Positions 15,523 through 25,054 of a stretch of DNA of 64,000 nt are shown piece by piece. The first letter of the stretch is position 1. Each line of letters opens with the position of its first letter. The notes below the pieces were generated by a model. That model did no database searches, had not been told where the DNA came from, and was given only the letters and a program-made list of their open reading frames with translations. The DNA comes from Bacteroidaceae bacterium (GTDB taxonomy: Bacteria > Bacteroidota > Bacteroidia > Bacteroidales > Bacteroidaceae). The stretch is from the NCBI GenBank assembly GCA_017469925.1, contig JAFUFK010000001.1:1-64000 (forward strand), in the 5' to 3' direction. The translations under genes and the position numbers were made by a program.

Positions 15523-17669
15523 TCGTTTACTCCGTTGGCCTCCAGTCCTCTTGCCTTGAGCAGGCCAGAGGCGTCGGGACTATCCATGCCCGTAAAGCGA
15601 GTGAACATCTCCATGAGGTCGCCCGTGTTGCCACGACTTAGAATCTGGTCGCGAAAGTCCTGTCCTGTCTCTGGCAGCAGGGGACCGCGACGGGCAAATA
15701 CGTCGGCAATGTTGACGGCCAGGACTTCGGTCCACAGATAGCTATAGTAGCCTGCGGCATAGCCCCCGCCAAAGACGTGGTTGAAGTAGCTGGTGCTGTA
15801 GCGGGGCGGTATTTGCGGGTCGAGCAGGCCAACTTGGCGCAGGGCTTCATGTTCGAAGGCCTGTGCATCCTCGGCCGAAGGAATCTCCTCGGGCGTGAGC
15901 ATGTGCCAAGCCAAATCTACGCAAGTAGCGGCAAGGTTCTCGCCCAGGGCGTAAGCCGTCTGGAAGTTGATGGACTGGAGCATACGCTCCTTCAGGTCGG
16001 CGGGCATGGGCTCGCCCGTCTCGCAGTGGCGGGCATAGTGGTCGAACACCTCGGGCAGGGAGGCAAACGACTCGTTGAACTGCGAGGGCATCTCTACGAA
16101 GTCGCGGGCTACGGAGGTGCCGCTCAGACGGTTGTACTGGCAGTCGGAGAGCAGTCCGTGGAGGGCGTGGCCGAATTCATGGAAGAGTGTTGTCACCTCG
16201 TCCCAGGTGAGCAACGAGGGTTGTCCGTCGGGGGCTTTGGCGTTGTTGCAGACATTGAAGATGATTGGCCGCTGGTGGCGTTGGTGGCTCTGCTTGGCAA
16301 AACCGTCCATCCAGGCACCACCGCGCTTCGAGGGGCGACGGAAATAGTCGCAATAGAAAAGACCAAGGGGCTGACTGTCACGGTCGATGACGTCGAAGAC
16401 GCGCATGTCGGGATGGTAGGTGGGTACGTCGTGACGCTCCCGGAACGAGAGCCCATAGACGCGGTTTGCTGCATAAAATACACCATTGAGCAGGACACTA
16501 TCGACGTTGAAGTAGGGCTTCACCTCCTCGTCGGAGATGTTGAGCATCTCGCGCTTCATCTTGGCCGAGTAGTAGAAGCGGTCGTAGGGCTGGAGTTGGA
16601 AGTCGGGGCCTTCGGTCTGTTGAGCATAAGCCTCGATGGCTCGTGTCTCGGCATCGGCCTTCGGACGGTATTCGGCGATGAGCTGTCGCAGGAAGGCATA
16701 TACTCGGTCGGGCGTACCAGCCATAGTTTGCTCGAGCGAGTAGGAGGCGTAGTTGGGGTAGCCCATCAGCCGGGCTTGTTCGGCACGCAGGCGGGCTATC
16801 TCGACGACGATTGGTAGGGTGTTGTACTTGCCCGTCCCATCGGCTCGGTGGATGCTTGCCTCATAGACGCGCCGGCGCAGGTCGCGATTGTCGAGACTGG
16901 TCAGCGGAGCCTGTTGTGTGGTGTTGACGATGACGATGGCATACGGAGCCTTGCCACCCCGGCTTTCGGCATCCTTCTGGCACTGAGCCAGATCGACCTC
17001 GCTCAGGCCGGCAAGGTCTTCCTTCTTATCGACCCAGACGACGGCCTCGTTGGTGGCATCGGGCAGGGTCTCGCCCCACTGGATTTGCAGTTCCGAGATG
17101 CGCAGGTTGATTTCCTTCATGCGTGCCATGTCCTCGTCGGAGAGCAGGGCCCCCTTGCGCACGAACTCCTTGTAGGTTTCCTCCAATAGTTTGAGGTCTT
17201 CGCCTTGCAGCGTCTCGTGGTCGCGGTCATAGACCTGACGGATGCGCTGGAAGAGCTCGCGGTTAAAGGCAATTTCGTTCTCGAGGTCGGTCAGCATAGG
17301 GGTTACCTGCTTCTCTATTTCACCCATTTCTGGCGTTTTGTCGGCCTCGATGAGGGCAAAGAAGGTGCGGCTGACGCGCTCCAGCAGCCGGCCGCTCTCG
17401 TCGTACGCCACGATGGTGTTCTGGAAAGTAGGTTCGGCGGTGTCGGCTACAATTTGGCCGATTTCATCGCGTTTTTTCTCAATTGCAGTTTTGAAGGCGG
17501 GCAGGTAATCTCCTACCTGAATCTTACTAAAGTCTGGGGCTCCGAAGGGTAGGGTGCTCTCTTGGAGCAGGGGATTTTCATGTTCCGAGCGTTGGCAGGC
17601 TGTGAAAGGCATGATGGCGGCCGACAGCATGGTTGCCGAAAGGCTGATGGTCATAAGTTTCTTCTTCAT
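15501..17669 (-). CDS. dcp: M3-family peptidyl-dipeptidase (Dcp-type) lipoprotein
   Basis: 722 residues. Lipoprotein signal with lipobox FTAC (Cys25) and then the M3 metallopeptidase fold. The zinc site HEFGHALHG lies near residue 500, followed by the ESFASLPEVFDHYA block. Dcp enzymes remove C-terminal dipeptides from oligopeptides; the lipid anchor suggests an envelope location. Upstream, a minus-strand TATATTTG box at 17699-17706 is a likely -7 element, back to back with the glycosyltransferase promoter. Confidence 0.93.
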   Translation of the reverse strand: MKKKLMTISLSATMLSAAIMPFTACQRSEHENPLLQESTLPFGAPDFSKIQVGDYLPAFKTAIEKKRDEIGQIVADTAEPTFQNTIVAYDESGRLLERVSRTFFALIEADKTPEMGEIEKQVTPMLTDLENEIAFNRELFQRIRQVYDRDHETLQGEDLKLLEETYKEFVRKGALLSDEDMARMKEINLRISELQIQWGETLPDATNEAVVWVDKKEDLAGLSEVDLAQCQKDAESRGGKAPYAIVIVNTTQQAPLTSLDNRDLRRRVYEASIHRADGTGKYNTLPIVVEIARLRAEQARLMGYPNYASYSLEQTMAGTPDRVYAFLRQLIAEYRPKADAETRAIEAYAQQTEGPDFQLQPYDRFYYSAKMKREMLNISDEEVKPYFNVDSVLLNGVFYAANRVYGLSFRERHDVPTYHPDMRVFDVIDRDSQPLGLFYCDYFRRPSKRGGAWMDGFAKQSHQRHQRPIIFNVCNNAKAPDGQPSLLTWDEVTTLFHEFGHALHGLLSDCQYNRLSGTSVARDFVEMPSQFNESFASLPEVFDHYARHCETGEPMPADLKERMLQSINFQTAYALGENLAATCVDLAWHMLTPEEIPSAEDAQAFEHEALRQVGLLDPQIPPRYSTSYFNHVFGGGYAAGYYSYLWTEVLAVNIADVFARRGPLLPETGQDFRDQILSRGNTGDLMEMFTRFTGMDSPDASGLLKARGLEANGVNERPRTSS

Positions 17670-17736
17670 AGTGGGTTAATTGTTTGGTGTTGACACCGCA
17701 AATATACGAATTCTTCTGCGAAAATGCCCAAACTTG

Positions 17737-17768
17737 TTTGCGTTTTCGCTTGCTTATTCGTACCTTTG
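17737..17768 (+). promoter_or_regulatory. Promoter of the glycosyltransferase-radC operon
   Basis: TTTG (17737-17740), 20-nt spacer, TACCTTTG (17761-17768). It favours the start at 17792 over the longer open frame, whose first codons lie upstream of this promoter. Confidence 0.7.
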
Positions 17769-17791
17769 CCTTTATAATTACGAATATAAGC

Positions 17792-18874
17792 ATGAAATAT
17801 AGCATCATTGTCCCTGTGTTCAATCGCCCCGATGAGGTGGATGAACTATTGGAAAGCCTCGGGCGACAGACGTGTCGTGACTTTGAGGTGGTCATTGTGG
17901 AGGACGGAAGCGAGGTACGTTGCGAGGAAGTGGTCGGCAAGTATCGCGACCATCTGGACGTGCAGTACTTCGAGAAACCGAATTCGGGCCCTGGGCAGTC
18001 GCGCAATTATGGTGCAGAGCGTAGTCGGGGCGAGTACCTGATAGTGCTGGACAGCGACGTGGTGCTGCCCGAGGGCTATCTGGCAGCCGTGGACAAGGAA
18101 CTCACGGAGAGTCCTTGCGAAGCCTTTGGTGGCCCCGATCGTGCCCACGAGAGTTTCACGCCCGTGCAGAAGGCCATCAACTACTCCATGACTTCGTTCT
18201 TCACGACTGGTGGCATACGTGGTGGAAAGAAGAAACTCGATAAGTTCTATCCCCGCTCTTTCAATATGGGTATCCGCAGTGACCTCTATCGGCAACTAGG
18301 CGGTTTCTCCAACATGCGCTTCGGTGAGGACATCGATTTTAGCATCCGCATCTTTAAGTCGATGGCCCGTTGCCGGCTTTTCCCCGAGGCCTGGGTGTGG
18401 CATAAAAGGCGGACGGACTTCCGTAAGTTCTTCCGTCAGGTGCACAACAGCGGCATCGCGCGCATAAATCTATATAAGAAGTATCCCGAGAGCCTGAAGC
18501 TCGTCCACCTGTTGCCGGCGATGTTCACTCTTGGAGTTCTTGGTTGCTTGCTTCTTTTCCTGTTAGGCATAGCGTTGTTCGGTTATGGAGAATGGCTCGA
18601 TGCCAATGGCCTCCGTCCTACCGACAATATGCATCAGGGGGTGGGCCTCGTATTCTGCGTTCTGGCATTGTTGCCAATTCTGCTCTATTGCCTGATAATC
18701 TTCCTCGACTCATCAATACGGAATCGCAGCCTCCGTGTCGGCCTGCTCTCCGTGCCTGCTTCCTTCATCCAACTCATGGGCTATGGCACGGGCTTCCTCC
18801 GCGCCTGGTGGCTCCGCTGCATCTGTGGCCGCAACGAGGAACTGCAGGCCTTCAAAAAAACATTCTATAAATGA
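17792..18874 (+). CDS. Family 2 glycosyltransferase with C-terminal membrane spans
   Basis: 360 residues from MKYSIIVPVFNRPDEV. GT-A fold with the nucleotide-sugar region VVIVEDGSE (about 32-40), the metal-binding LDSD (about 85-88), and GEDIDFSIR as the acceptor-side motif. Two or three hydrophobic segments in the last 130 residues (LLLFLLGIALFGYG; CVLALLPILLYCLIIF) anchor it in the membrane. It probably adds a sugar to a lipid-linked or surface glycan; the substrate is unknown. Overlaps radC by 4 bases. Confidence 0.9.
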   Translation: MKYSIIVPVFNRPDEVDELLESLGRQTCRDFEVVIVEDGSEVRCEEVVGKYRDHLDVQYFEKPNSGPGQSRNYGAERSRGEYLIVLDSDVVLPEGYLAAVDKELTESPCEAFGGPDRAHESFTPVQKAINYSMTSFFTTGGIRGGKKKLDKFYPRSFNMGIRSDLYRQLGGFSNMRFGEDIDFSIRIFKSMARCRLFPEAWVWHKRRTDFRKFFRQVHNSGIARINLYKKYPESLKLVHLLPAMFTLGVLGCLLLFLLGIALFGYGEWLDANGLRPTDNMHQGVGLVFCVLALLPILLYCLIIFLDSSIRNRSLRVGLLSVPASFIQLMGYGTGFLRAWWLRCICGRNEELQAFKKTFYK

Positions 18875-19554
18875 AAGTAAACATAAAGGACCTCCCTCTC
18901 GACGAACGCCCTCGTGAGAAGATGATGGCACAGGGTGCGTCGGCCTTGAGCAATGCCGAACTTCTGGCCATCCTTATTGGTAGTGGCAATGCGGAAGAGA
19001 CGGCCGTGGGACTTATGCAGCGCGTCATGCAGGATTGTCAGAACAGCCTGAACTCGCTCGGTCGCATGACTACCGAGGAACTGATGCGTTGCTACAAAGG
19101 CATCGGAGAGGCCAAGGCCATTACCATCCTGGCTGCCTGCGAGCTGGGCAACCGGCGGCGGCGTGAAGAGGTGGTGGAGAAACGGCGCATCGTGAACAGT
19201 CGCGATGCCTACGAATACTTCTCGGACATGGGTAGCCTGCCCCTGGAGGAGTGTCGCGTGTTGTTGCTCCGGCAGAACCACGGCATCATCGGACAGGCAC
19301 TAATCAGCAAGGGAGGCATTGCCGGTACGGCTGTCGATGTGCGCGAGGTGCTTCGCCATGCCTTGGTCAATCGGGCTACGGGACTTGTGCTTTGCCACAA
19401 CCATCCCAGCGGCAACTTGCGTCCAAGCATCGAGGACAACCAACTGACGCGTCGTGTTGCTGATGCGTGTCGGGCTGTCGATATTCTGTTTGTCGATCAC
19501 ATCATCGTAGCCGATACGGGCTATTACAGTTATAAGGAGCAAGGAAAGATATAA
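18871..19554 (+). CDS. radC: RadC-family JAB domain protein
   Basis: 227 residues. N-terminal helix-hairpin-helix part (about 25-95), then the JAB/JAMM domain with HNHPSG at 176-181 and the metal-binding Asp189. RadC was named as a repair gene but its role is not settled; the metal site suggests hydrolase activity. Co-translated with the glycosyltransferase upstream (ATGA overlap). Confidence 0.93.
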   Translation: MKVNIKDLPLDERPREKMMAQGASALSNAELLAILIGSGNAEETAVGLMQRVMQDCQNSLNSLGRMTTEELMRCYKGIGEAKAITILAACELGNRRRREEVVEKRRIVNSRDAYEYFSDMGSLPLEECRVLLLRQNHGIIGQALISKGGIAGTAVDVREVLRHALVNRATGLVLCHNHPSGNLRPSIEDNQLTRRVADACRAVDILFVDHIIVADTGYYSYKEQGKI

Positions 19555-19577
19555 AAGTTGAAAGTTGGAGAATTGAA

Positions 19578-19892
19578 ATGGACGAATTGCAGATACAAGA
19601 GAGAGTCATCGAACTGCTGAAGACAGTGTACGACCCCGAAATCCCCGTCAACATCTACGATCTCGGGCTTATCTATCGCATAGAACTCTCGGACGACCAG
19701 ACGGAACTCGCAGTCGATATGACGCTCACGGCCCCTAATTGCCCGGCTGCCGACTTCATCATGGAGGATGTCAGGCAAAAGCTCGAGACCATTGACGGAC
19801 TGGCAAAGGTGGATGTGAACCTCGTTTTCGAGCCCGAGTGGGACAAAGACATGATGTCGGAAGAGGCTAAACTGGAATTGGGAATGTTATGA
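19578..19892 (+). CDS. MIP18/SufT-like Fe-S assembly protein (DUF59)
   Basis: 104 residues. The family core VYDPEIPVNIYDLGLIYRIE and LTAPNCPAADFI is clear; the Cys in the second block is the conserved one. DUF59 proteins help mature Fe-S proteins. No other suf genes are next to it. The ATG of the following lpxH-like gene overlaps its stop by 4 bases. Confidence 0.92.
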   Translation: MDELQIQERVIELLKTVYDPEIPVNIYDLGLIYRIELSDDQTELAVDMTLTAPNCPAADFIMEDVRQKLETIDGLAKVDVNLVFEPEWDKDMMSEEAKLELGML

Positions 19893-20653
19893 AGAACATC
19901 TATTTCCTCTCAGATGCCCATTTGGGCAGCCTGGCGTTGCAGCACACGCGCCAGCAGGAACGCCGATTGGTGCGTTTCCTCGATGAAATCAAACCGAAGG
20001 CCGAGGCTGTCTATCTGCTTGGCGACATGTTCGACTTCTGGTTCGAATATCGCCGTGTCGTGCCGAAGGGCTTCACACGCTTCCTCGGTAAACTTTCGGA
20101 ACTGACCGACAGTGGGGTGGAGGTGCATTACTTTACGGGTAACCACGACATTTGGTGTTGGGACTATCTGCGCGACGAGTGTGGCCTCATGATGCACTAC
20201 GAACCCATCACCCTCTCGCTGGCCGACAAGACATTCTACATCGGACACGGCGACGGGCTGGGCGACCCCGACCCGAAGTTTAAGTTCATCCGTGGCATCT
20301 TCCACAACCGCGTGTGTCAGTGGCTCTTCCGTTGGCTCCATCCCGACTTGGGCATGGCCTTCGGACTCAACTGGGCCAAGCACAGCCGCGAGAAGCATGG
20401 CGACGGTGGCGACCCTCCCTATTTGGGCGAGGACAAGGAGCATCTGGTGCTCTATGCCAAGGATTATCTGCGCTCGCATCCCGACGTGAATTACTTCCTC
20501 TTTGGCCATCGCCACATAGAGCTCGACCTGATGCTGTCGCACCAGTGCCGAATGCTCATCCTTGGCGACTGGATTACACAATTTACCTATGCCGTCTTCG
20601 ATGGTGAACACCTCTATACGGAAAACTATGTGGAAGGCGAAACAAAAGTTTAA
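19889..20653 (+). CDS. lpxH: UDP-2,3-diacylglucosamine diphosphatase, LpxH-type
   Basis: 254 residues of the calcineurin-like phosphoesterase family: FLSDAHLGS (6-14), GDMFDFWFEY, GNHDIW and GHRH give the metal ligands. LpxH removes UMP from UDP-diacyl-GlcN in lipid A synthesis at the inner membrane face. The DPKFKFIRGIFHN region fits the LpxH lid. Placement after a glycosyltransferase gene agrees with an envelope role. Confidence 0.9.
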   Translation: MKNIYFLSDAHLGSLALQHTRQQERRLVRFLDEIKPKAEAVYLLGDMFDFWFEYRRVVPKGFTRFLGKLSELTDSGVEVHYFTGNHDIWCWDYLRDECGLMMHYEPITLSLADKTFYIGHGDGLGDPDPKFKFIRGIFHNRVCQWLFRWLHPDLGMAFGLNWAKHSREKHGDGGDPPYLGEDKEHLVLYAKDYLRSHPDVNYFLFGHRHIELDLMLSHQCRMLILGDWITQFTYAVFDGEHLYTENYVEGETKV

Positions 20654-20667
20654 GTTTAACCTAAAAA

Positions 20668-21219
20668 ATGAATGAAATGAAAAGTCTGAAAGGAACAAAA
20701 ACAGAGAAGAACCTGATGGAAGCCTTCGCTGGTGAGTCGATGGCCCGTAACAAGTACACATATTTCGCATCGCGCGCCAAGAAGGACGGCTACGTGCAGA
20801 TTGCCAGCATCTTCGAGGAAACGGCTGGTAACGAGAAGGAGCACGCCAAGATGTGGTACAAGTACCTGAACGGTGGTTCGGTGAGTGACACAGTGGCGAA
20901 CCTGGCTGACGCTGCTGATGGCGAGAACTTCGAGTGGACGGATATGTACGATCGCATGGCTCGTGAAGCTCGCGAGGAAGGTTTCGAGGAAATAGCCGAG
21001 AAGTTTGCCTTGGTCGGCGCCATCGAGCGTGAACACGAAGCACGCTATCGTCGGCTGCTGAAGAACATACAGGACGGCGTAGTCTTCTCGAAGGAGGGCG
21101 ATGTCATCTGGCAGTGTGCCAACTGTGGTCACATCGTCATTGGCAAGAAGGCTCCCGAGGTATGCCCCACCTGCGACCATCCGCAGAGCTACTTCCAGGT
21201 GAAGCCTGAGAATTACTAA
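20668..21219 (+). CDS. rbr: Rubrerythrin
   Basis: 183 residues: a ferritin-like di-iron domain ([42 protein letters not shown]) and a C-terminal rubredoxin domain with CANCGH and CPTCDH. Rubrerythrin reduces hydrogen peroxide in anaerobes. Starts 14 nt after lpxH, so probably on the same transcript. Its stop overlaps the convergent FAD dehydrogenase gene by 4 bases. Confidence 0.96.
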   Translation: MNEMKSLKGTKTEKNLMEAFAGESMARNKYTYFASRAKKDGYVQIASIFEETAGNEKEHAKMWYKYLNGGSVSDTVANLADAADGENFEWTDMYDRMAREAREEGFEEIAEKFALVGAIEREHEARYRRLLKNIQDGVVFSKEGDVIWQCANCGHIVIGKKAPEVCPTCDHPQSYFQVKPENY

Positions 21220-22850
21220 TCGTTTATTCCAAGGTACTGGCTGACGGCTTCGGCACAGCGCTCGCCATCGACGCCTGCGCTGACGATGCCGCCAGCATAG
21301 CCGGCACCCTCGCCACTGGGGAAGAGCCCAGGGAACGTGACGTGCTGTAGGGTCTGCGCATCGCGAACGATACGCACAGGACTGCTGGTGCGCGTTTCCA
21401 CGCCGATGACGGTGGCTTCGTTGGTCAGGAAACCATGCTTCTGCCGTCCCCAAGCCTTAAAGGCTTCCTGTAGGCGATGGCGGATGGACTCAGGTAGCCA
21501 GAAGTGCAGGGGACTGCTGATGAGTCCCGGTGCATACGACGAATCGGGCAGGTCGTAACTGAGGCGGTTGTTCACAAAGTCCGCCATGCGTTGGGCGGGA
21601 GCGGTCTGCCGCATGTTTCCCTGTTGCCAGCATGTGCGTTCCAATTCCTCTTGATACATCATCATGCGTAAAGCCCCCTCCTGACCTCCCCTTGAAGGGG
21701 AGGAAAACTCCCTTCCTTTAAGGAAGGGTTGGGGTAGGTCTTCCGGTCGCAACTCCACCACCATGCCGCTGTTGCTCCATCGTCCGTTACGGTTTGAGGG
21801 GCTCATGCCATTTACCACAATCTGTTCGGGACCGCTGGCCGCTGGCACCACGAAACCGCCTGGGCACATGCAGAAACTATACACACCGCGCCCGTCCACC
21901 TGTTGCACCATGCTGTATTCGGCAGCGGGCAGGTAGTTGCCACGTCCGTGCCGGTTGTGGTACTGGATGCGGTCGATGAGTTCCGCAGGATGCTCCAGTC
22001 GCACACCCACGGCCAGCCCCTTTGCTTCCAGCGTGATACCATTGTCGTAAAGCCAACGATAGACATCGCGTGCCGAATGCCCCGTGGCCAGGATGACGGG
22101 CCCGTGGAACTCCCGTCCGTCGGCGGTGGCTATGCCACACACGCAAGGCGTAGCCTCATTTTGAATTTTGATTTTTTCATTTTTAATTAGCAACGCGCTC
22201 ATGCGCGTCTCGAAGTGTACCTCCCCGCCACAACGGAGTATTGTCTCGCGCATGTTCTCGATGACGCGCGGCAGTTTGTCCGTACCGATGTGGGGATGGG
22301 CGTCGCTGAGGATGCTGGGACTTGCCCCATGCTGGTAGAACACGCGGAGAATCTTTTCCCCGTCGCCACGCTTCTTACTGCGTGTGTAGAGTTTTCCGTC
22401 GCTGTATGCCCCGGCGCCGCCTTCGCCAAACGAGTAGTTGCTCTCAGGGTCAACACGCTGTTCGGGGCGGATGCGGGCCAAGTCCTTCTTGCGGTCGCGT
22501 ACGTTCTTGCCACGTTCTACCACGATGGGCCTTAGGCCGAGTTCAATCAGGCGAAGGGCAGCAAACAAACCACCAGGACCGGCCCCCACGACAATCACCT
22601 GCGGACGGTCGCTCACGTCGTGGTACTCCACGGGCGTAAACTCCTCCAAGGGTGGCTGCTCATTGATGAAAACACGCACGGACAGGTTGACATAAATGTC
22701 GCGTTGCCGTGCATCGATGCTTCGTTTCAGTGTCCTGACACAGGTAATCGTCCGTTCGTCCCATCCCTGTTCACGTGCCACGTATTGCCGTATCGACTGC
22801 TCGTTGTAAGCCTCCCTCGGCGTTATTCTCAGTTGCAAATCCTTCGTCAT
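21216..22850 (-). CDS. FAD-dependent dehydrogenase (COG2509-type)
   Basis: 544 residues. A short N-terminal domain (1-85), then a Rossmann FAD motif [19 protein letters not shown] (about 88-106), the family block [35 protein letters not shown], and a C-terminal [20 protein letters not shown]. The substrate of this widespread family is unknown. Two non-family stretches are present: a palindromic element encoding [18 protein letters not shown] (about 370-393), and an AT-rich run encoding [11 protein letters not shown] (about 218-231). Both keep the frame. It follows the TPR-YraN gene with a 16-nt gap. Confidence 0.92.
   Translation of the reverse strand: MTKDLQLRITPREAYNEQSIRQYVAREQGWDERTITCVRTLKRSIDARQRDIYVNLSVRVFINEQPPLEEFTPVEYHDVSDRPQVIVVGAGPGGLFAALRLIELGLRPIVVERGKNVRDRKKDLARIRPEQRVDPESNYSFGEGGAGAYSDGKLYTRSKKRGDGEKILRVFYQHGASPSILSDAHPHIGTDKLPRVIENMRETILRCGGEVHFETRMSALLIKNEKIKIQNEATPCVCGIATADGREFHGPVILATGHSARDVYRWLYDNGITLEAKGLAVGVRLEHPAELIDRIQYHNRHGRGNYLPAAEYSMVQQVDGRGVYSFCMCPGGFVVPAASGPEQIVVNGMSPSNRNGRWSNSGMVVELRPEDLPQPFLKGREFSSPSRGGQEGALRMMMYQEELERTCWQQGNMRQTAPAQRMADFVNNRLSYDLPDSSYAPGLISSPLHFWLPESIRHRLQEAFKAWGRQKHGFLTNEATVIGVETRTSSPVRIVRDAQTLQHVTFPGLFPSGEGAGYAGGIVSAGVDGERCAEAVSQYLGIND
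21673..21741. repeat. In-frame palindromic element in the FAD dehydrogenase gene
   Basis: Two small hairpins (around CTTGAAG and TTTAAGG) bounded by GCCCCCTCCTGACC and TGGGGTAGGTCT. Nearly the same sequence occurs in radA at 27957..28023. Confidence 0.8.
22158..22196. repeat. AT-rich in-frame repeat tract
   Basis: A TTTTGAATTTTGA-like run inside the FAD dehydrogenase, out of keeping with the GC-rich coding sequence around it. Encodes a Lys/Ile/Asn stretch. Confidence 0.45.
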
Positions 22851-22866
22851 CTTTCCTAATACTTAA

Positions 22867-23799
22867 CTACATAAGACTAATGTCCTCAAAGTGCTCAATC
22901 TCAGGGTTCGACATGTCTTGTGCCACGATGGACACAATGTCGAAGCGCGGAGGGAGGTCAATGTGCTTATACTGGATATAGTGGTTGATGGCCGAACGCA
23001 GATTGCGACGTTTCTGGTAGTTGACCGCCTCGTACGGCTCTCCAAAGTCGCGTGTGCGTCGTGTCTTGACCTCCACAAACACGATGCTGTCCGTCGTGCG
23101 TGCCACGATGTCGATGTCGCGGTGCCCCGAATGCCAGTCGCGTTCCAGTATGCGGTAGCCCTTGCTCTCCAGATAGGCGACAGCCACCTCCTCACCCCAT
23201 CGACCAAATTCGTTATGCGACATAGACGGCTTTGATACGCCTGTTTCAGCCACCGCCTTTTCTGCTTTGGCGATAATATCCTTTACCATGTCCTGATACA
23301 TCCGCCCTTGTCTGTCGTCGGGATTGCGGCGCAGAGCCTCCGTCAGCAGGGGCATGGCCTTCAGCGCATTATCTACCGTGGGTTCTTTTCGTACTTCGGC
23401 GAAGGCATGGTCGAGCAAGCGGTGGGCGAGGCAAGGTTGTGGCGGAATCTTCCAATCGTCCTCCACGAGTCGTTCAACCCCATATTGCTCCAGAAAGTCG
23501 AGTATGCGGAACCCTACAACCTCGTCACTCAGTCGCAGGGCATCGTACAGCAATGTCGCATGCACCCGGCCGTCCTTGTCGTCAATGTTAGGCGCTACGC
23601 GCAACAAGGCTCGGAATATCATGAAAGCCTCTTCCTGCTTGTCTTCTAACAATCGTTTCTTCAGAATATCATTCGCCGTCCAGAACATGCAGAGTGTCGT
23701 GTATTTCCCCTTGTGCACGGCATACATCGGTCGTATTGCCTCATACGCCTCCTCGATGCGTCCCTGCTTCCGTAGTTCGAATATATCTCTGACTTCCAT
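22867..23799 (-). CDS. TPR-like helical domain fused to a YraN (UPF0102) nuclease-fold domain
   Basis: 310 residues. Residues 1-190 are helical (FELRKQGRIEEAYEAIRPMY, EEAFMIFRALLRVAP) and resemble a TPR-type repeat. Residues 197-310 are a YraN domain: FGRWGEEVAVAYLESKGYRI, HRDIDIV (Asp228/Asp230) and FVEVKTR (Glu243/Lys245), a PD-(D/E)XK arrangement. YraN is usually a stand-alone protein of about 120 residues, so the fusion is unusual. The YraN domain retains its presumed active-site residues. The function of YraN is unproven. Confidence 0.85.
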   Translation of the reverse strand: MEVRDIFELRKQGRIEEAYEAIRPMYAVHKGKYTTLCMFWTANDILKKRLLEDKQEEAFMIFRALLRVAPNIDDKDGRVHATLLYDALRLSDEVVGFRILDFLEQYGVERLVEDDWKIPPQPCLAHRLLDHAFAEVRKEPTVDNALKAMPLLTEALRRNPDDRQGRMYQDMVKDIIAKAEKAVAETGVSKPSMSHNEFGRWGEEVAVAYLESKGYRILERDWHSGHRDIDIVARTTDSIVFVEVKTRRTRDFGEPYEAVNYQKRRNLRSAINHYIQYKHIDLPPRFDIVSIVAQDMSNPEIEHFEDISLM

Positions 23800-23829
23800 G
23801 GCTTGGTTATTTAAAAGATGTAATAAGAA

Positions 23830-24735
23830 TCAGTTACGGGCATACACTCGCACGTAGTCGATGAGGTATTCCAGAGGGAAACGGCTGTCGTCGGGCGTTC
23901 CGCCGTTCTCACCAAGTGCCAGGTTGAGGAGGATGTACATGCCGAAGTCCTCGACATCATTGGAGAACGGATTCATCCCCTTGCCGTCACCGCCACGGTT
24001 TGTCGTCTGACTGAGGTCGATGGTGTTCAATAGTTCTTCGTCGAGATACAATCGGATGAAATCCTCGTCCCAATCCATGCGCCAGACGTGGAACTTCGCT
24101 GCCCAGTCGGCATCCTTCTCCGTGAAGTGGGAGAGGGGAGCGACGACCGAATCCCAGACGGGCGTGAATCGTCGTTCGCCAGCCCAACAGGCATTGGCGA
24201 GGATGGAGGGTACGCCCTTGGCGATGTAATACTCCATCATGTCTATCTCACCGCAAGAGGGCCACGCCCAGCGGTTGCCCAGCAGCCAGATAGCGGGCCA
24301 TGCGCCCGAGGCTGTCGGTATTTTGGCACGCACCTCCACACGTCCGTACTTGAAGTGGAAACTCCTCCTTGTCGTCAGGCTCGACGAGGTGTATTCCGCC
24401 TGTCGCCTTGCCCGTCGCCAGTCGTTGGAGCCCTCCTCGTAGCGCGGATTTTCCACCACCTCGCGCCGCCCTTCGATGACGAGCACGCCGTCCCGCACCC
24501 GCGCATTGTCGGGCTGATACCATTGCAGTTCGTTGTTCCGTACGAATCCGCGTTCGTAGTCCCATCGCTCGTCGGGCTTCCCGTTGCGGTCGAACTCGTC
24601 TTGCCACAACAGCGTGTAGCCCTCGTACTGATTTACGTCGCTTGTTGGCTGGTAATCGTCATCGCCATTGGCCATTGCCGCGAGGGGAAAAAGTAGGCAG
24701 ACAATCCCTATCCCGATGTGTCGTTTAAGTTTCAT
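23830..24735 (-). CDS. Secreted GH16 family glycoside hydrolase
   Basis: 301 residues from the ATG at 24735, which begins a signal peptide (MKLKRHIGIGIVCLLFPLAA); the open frame upstream has no such signal. The catalytic motif is GEIDMMEY, with the nucleophile and acid/base Glu of GH16. Aromatic-rich blocks (WQDEFDRNGKPDERWDYERG, FHVWRMDWDEDFIRLYLD) fit laminarinase/licheninase-type enzymes that cut beta-1,3 or mixed-linkage glucans. There is no lipobox, so it is probably periplasmic or exported. A minus-strand TATCTTTG at 24753-24760 is a likely -7 box. Confidence 0.92.
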   Translation of the reverse strand: MKLKRHIGIGIVCLLFPLAAMANGDDDYQPTSDVNQYEGYTLLWQDEFDRNGKPDERWDYERGFVRNNELQWYQPDNARVRDGVLVIEGRREVVENPRYEEGSNDWRRARRQAEYTSSSLTTRRSFHFKYGRVEVRAKIPTASGAWPAIWLLGNRWAWPSCGEIDMMEYYIAKGVPSILANACWAGERRFTPVWDSVVAPLSHFTEKDADWAAKFHVWRMDWDEDFIRLYLDEELLNTIDLSQTTNRGGDGKGMNPFSNDVEDFGMYILLNLALGENGGTPDDSRFPLEYLIDYVRVYARN

Positions 24736-24819
24736 TATGAGATAAATTTGGACAAAGATACAAAAAAGTTGGTACGAAAGGGAGTAATATGAATTATTTT
24801 CGCTACTTTTGCCTCGACT

Positions 24820-25006
24820 TATTGAACAAAACGAAGCGTTATGCTCGACTTGTAATTGGAAACGTGAGAAATTTCTGATTAAGATGCAAGGATGGTATGA
24901 TGGTTCGCGCGTATGGCGTGGACTGGTCACTGCATCTACATCTTAGGGTAATTCTCACGACCTCCAATTAGAGACGCGGTATATCAGCGCCACGCTTCTT
25001 TACGTT
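24820..25006 (+). ncRNA. Candidate structured small RNA, long hairpin (6S-like architecture)
   Basis: The 319-nt gap 24736-25054 holds a long imperfect hairpin. The outer stem AACAAAACGAAGCGT pairs with ACGCTTCTTTACGTT (12 of 15 positions), the middle stem AATTGGA..CGTGAGAA pairs with TTCTCACG..TCCAATT, and the inner stem TTAAGATG pairs with CATCTTA. Unpaired bulges separate the stems. A plus-strand -7 box TACTTTTG (24804-24811) lies at the right distance for transcription to begin near 24818. Length (about 185 nt) and shape recall 6S RNA, but I did not fold it and no family match is proven. It could instead be the leader of the next gene at 25055. Confidence 0.55.
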
Positions 25007-25054
25007 AAACTTAAATGTCTTCGAGGTGCTGGAGGACAGAATGAGATAGAATTT

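Noticed and set aside
15777-16817. Plus-strand open frame of 346 codons
   Set aside because: Antisense to the M3 peptidase, where the HEFGH motif is on the minus strand.
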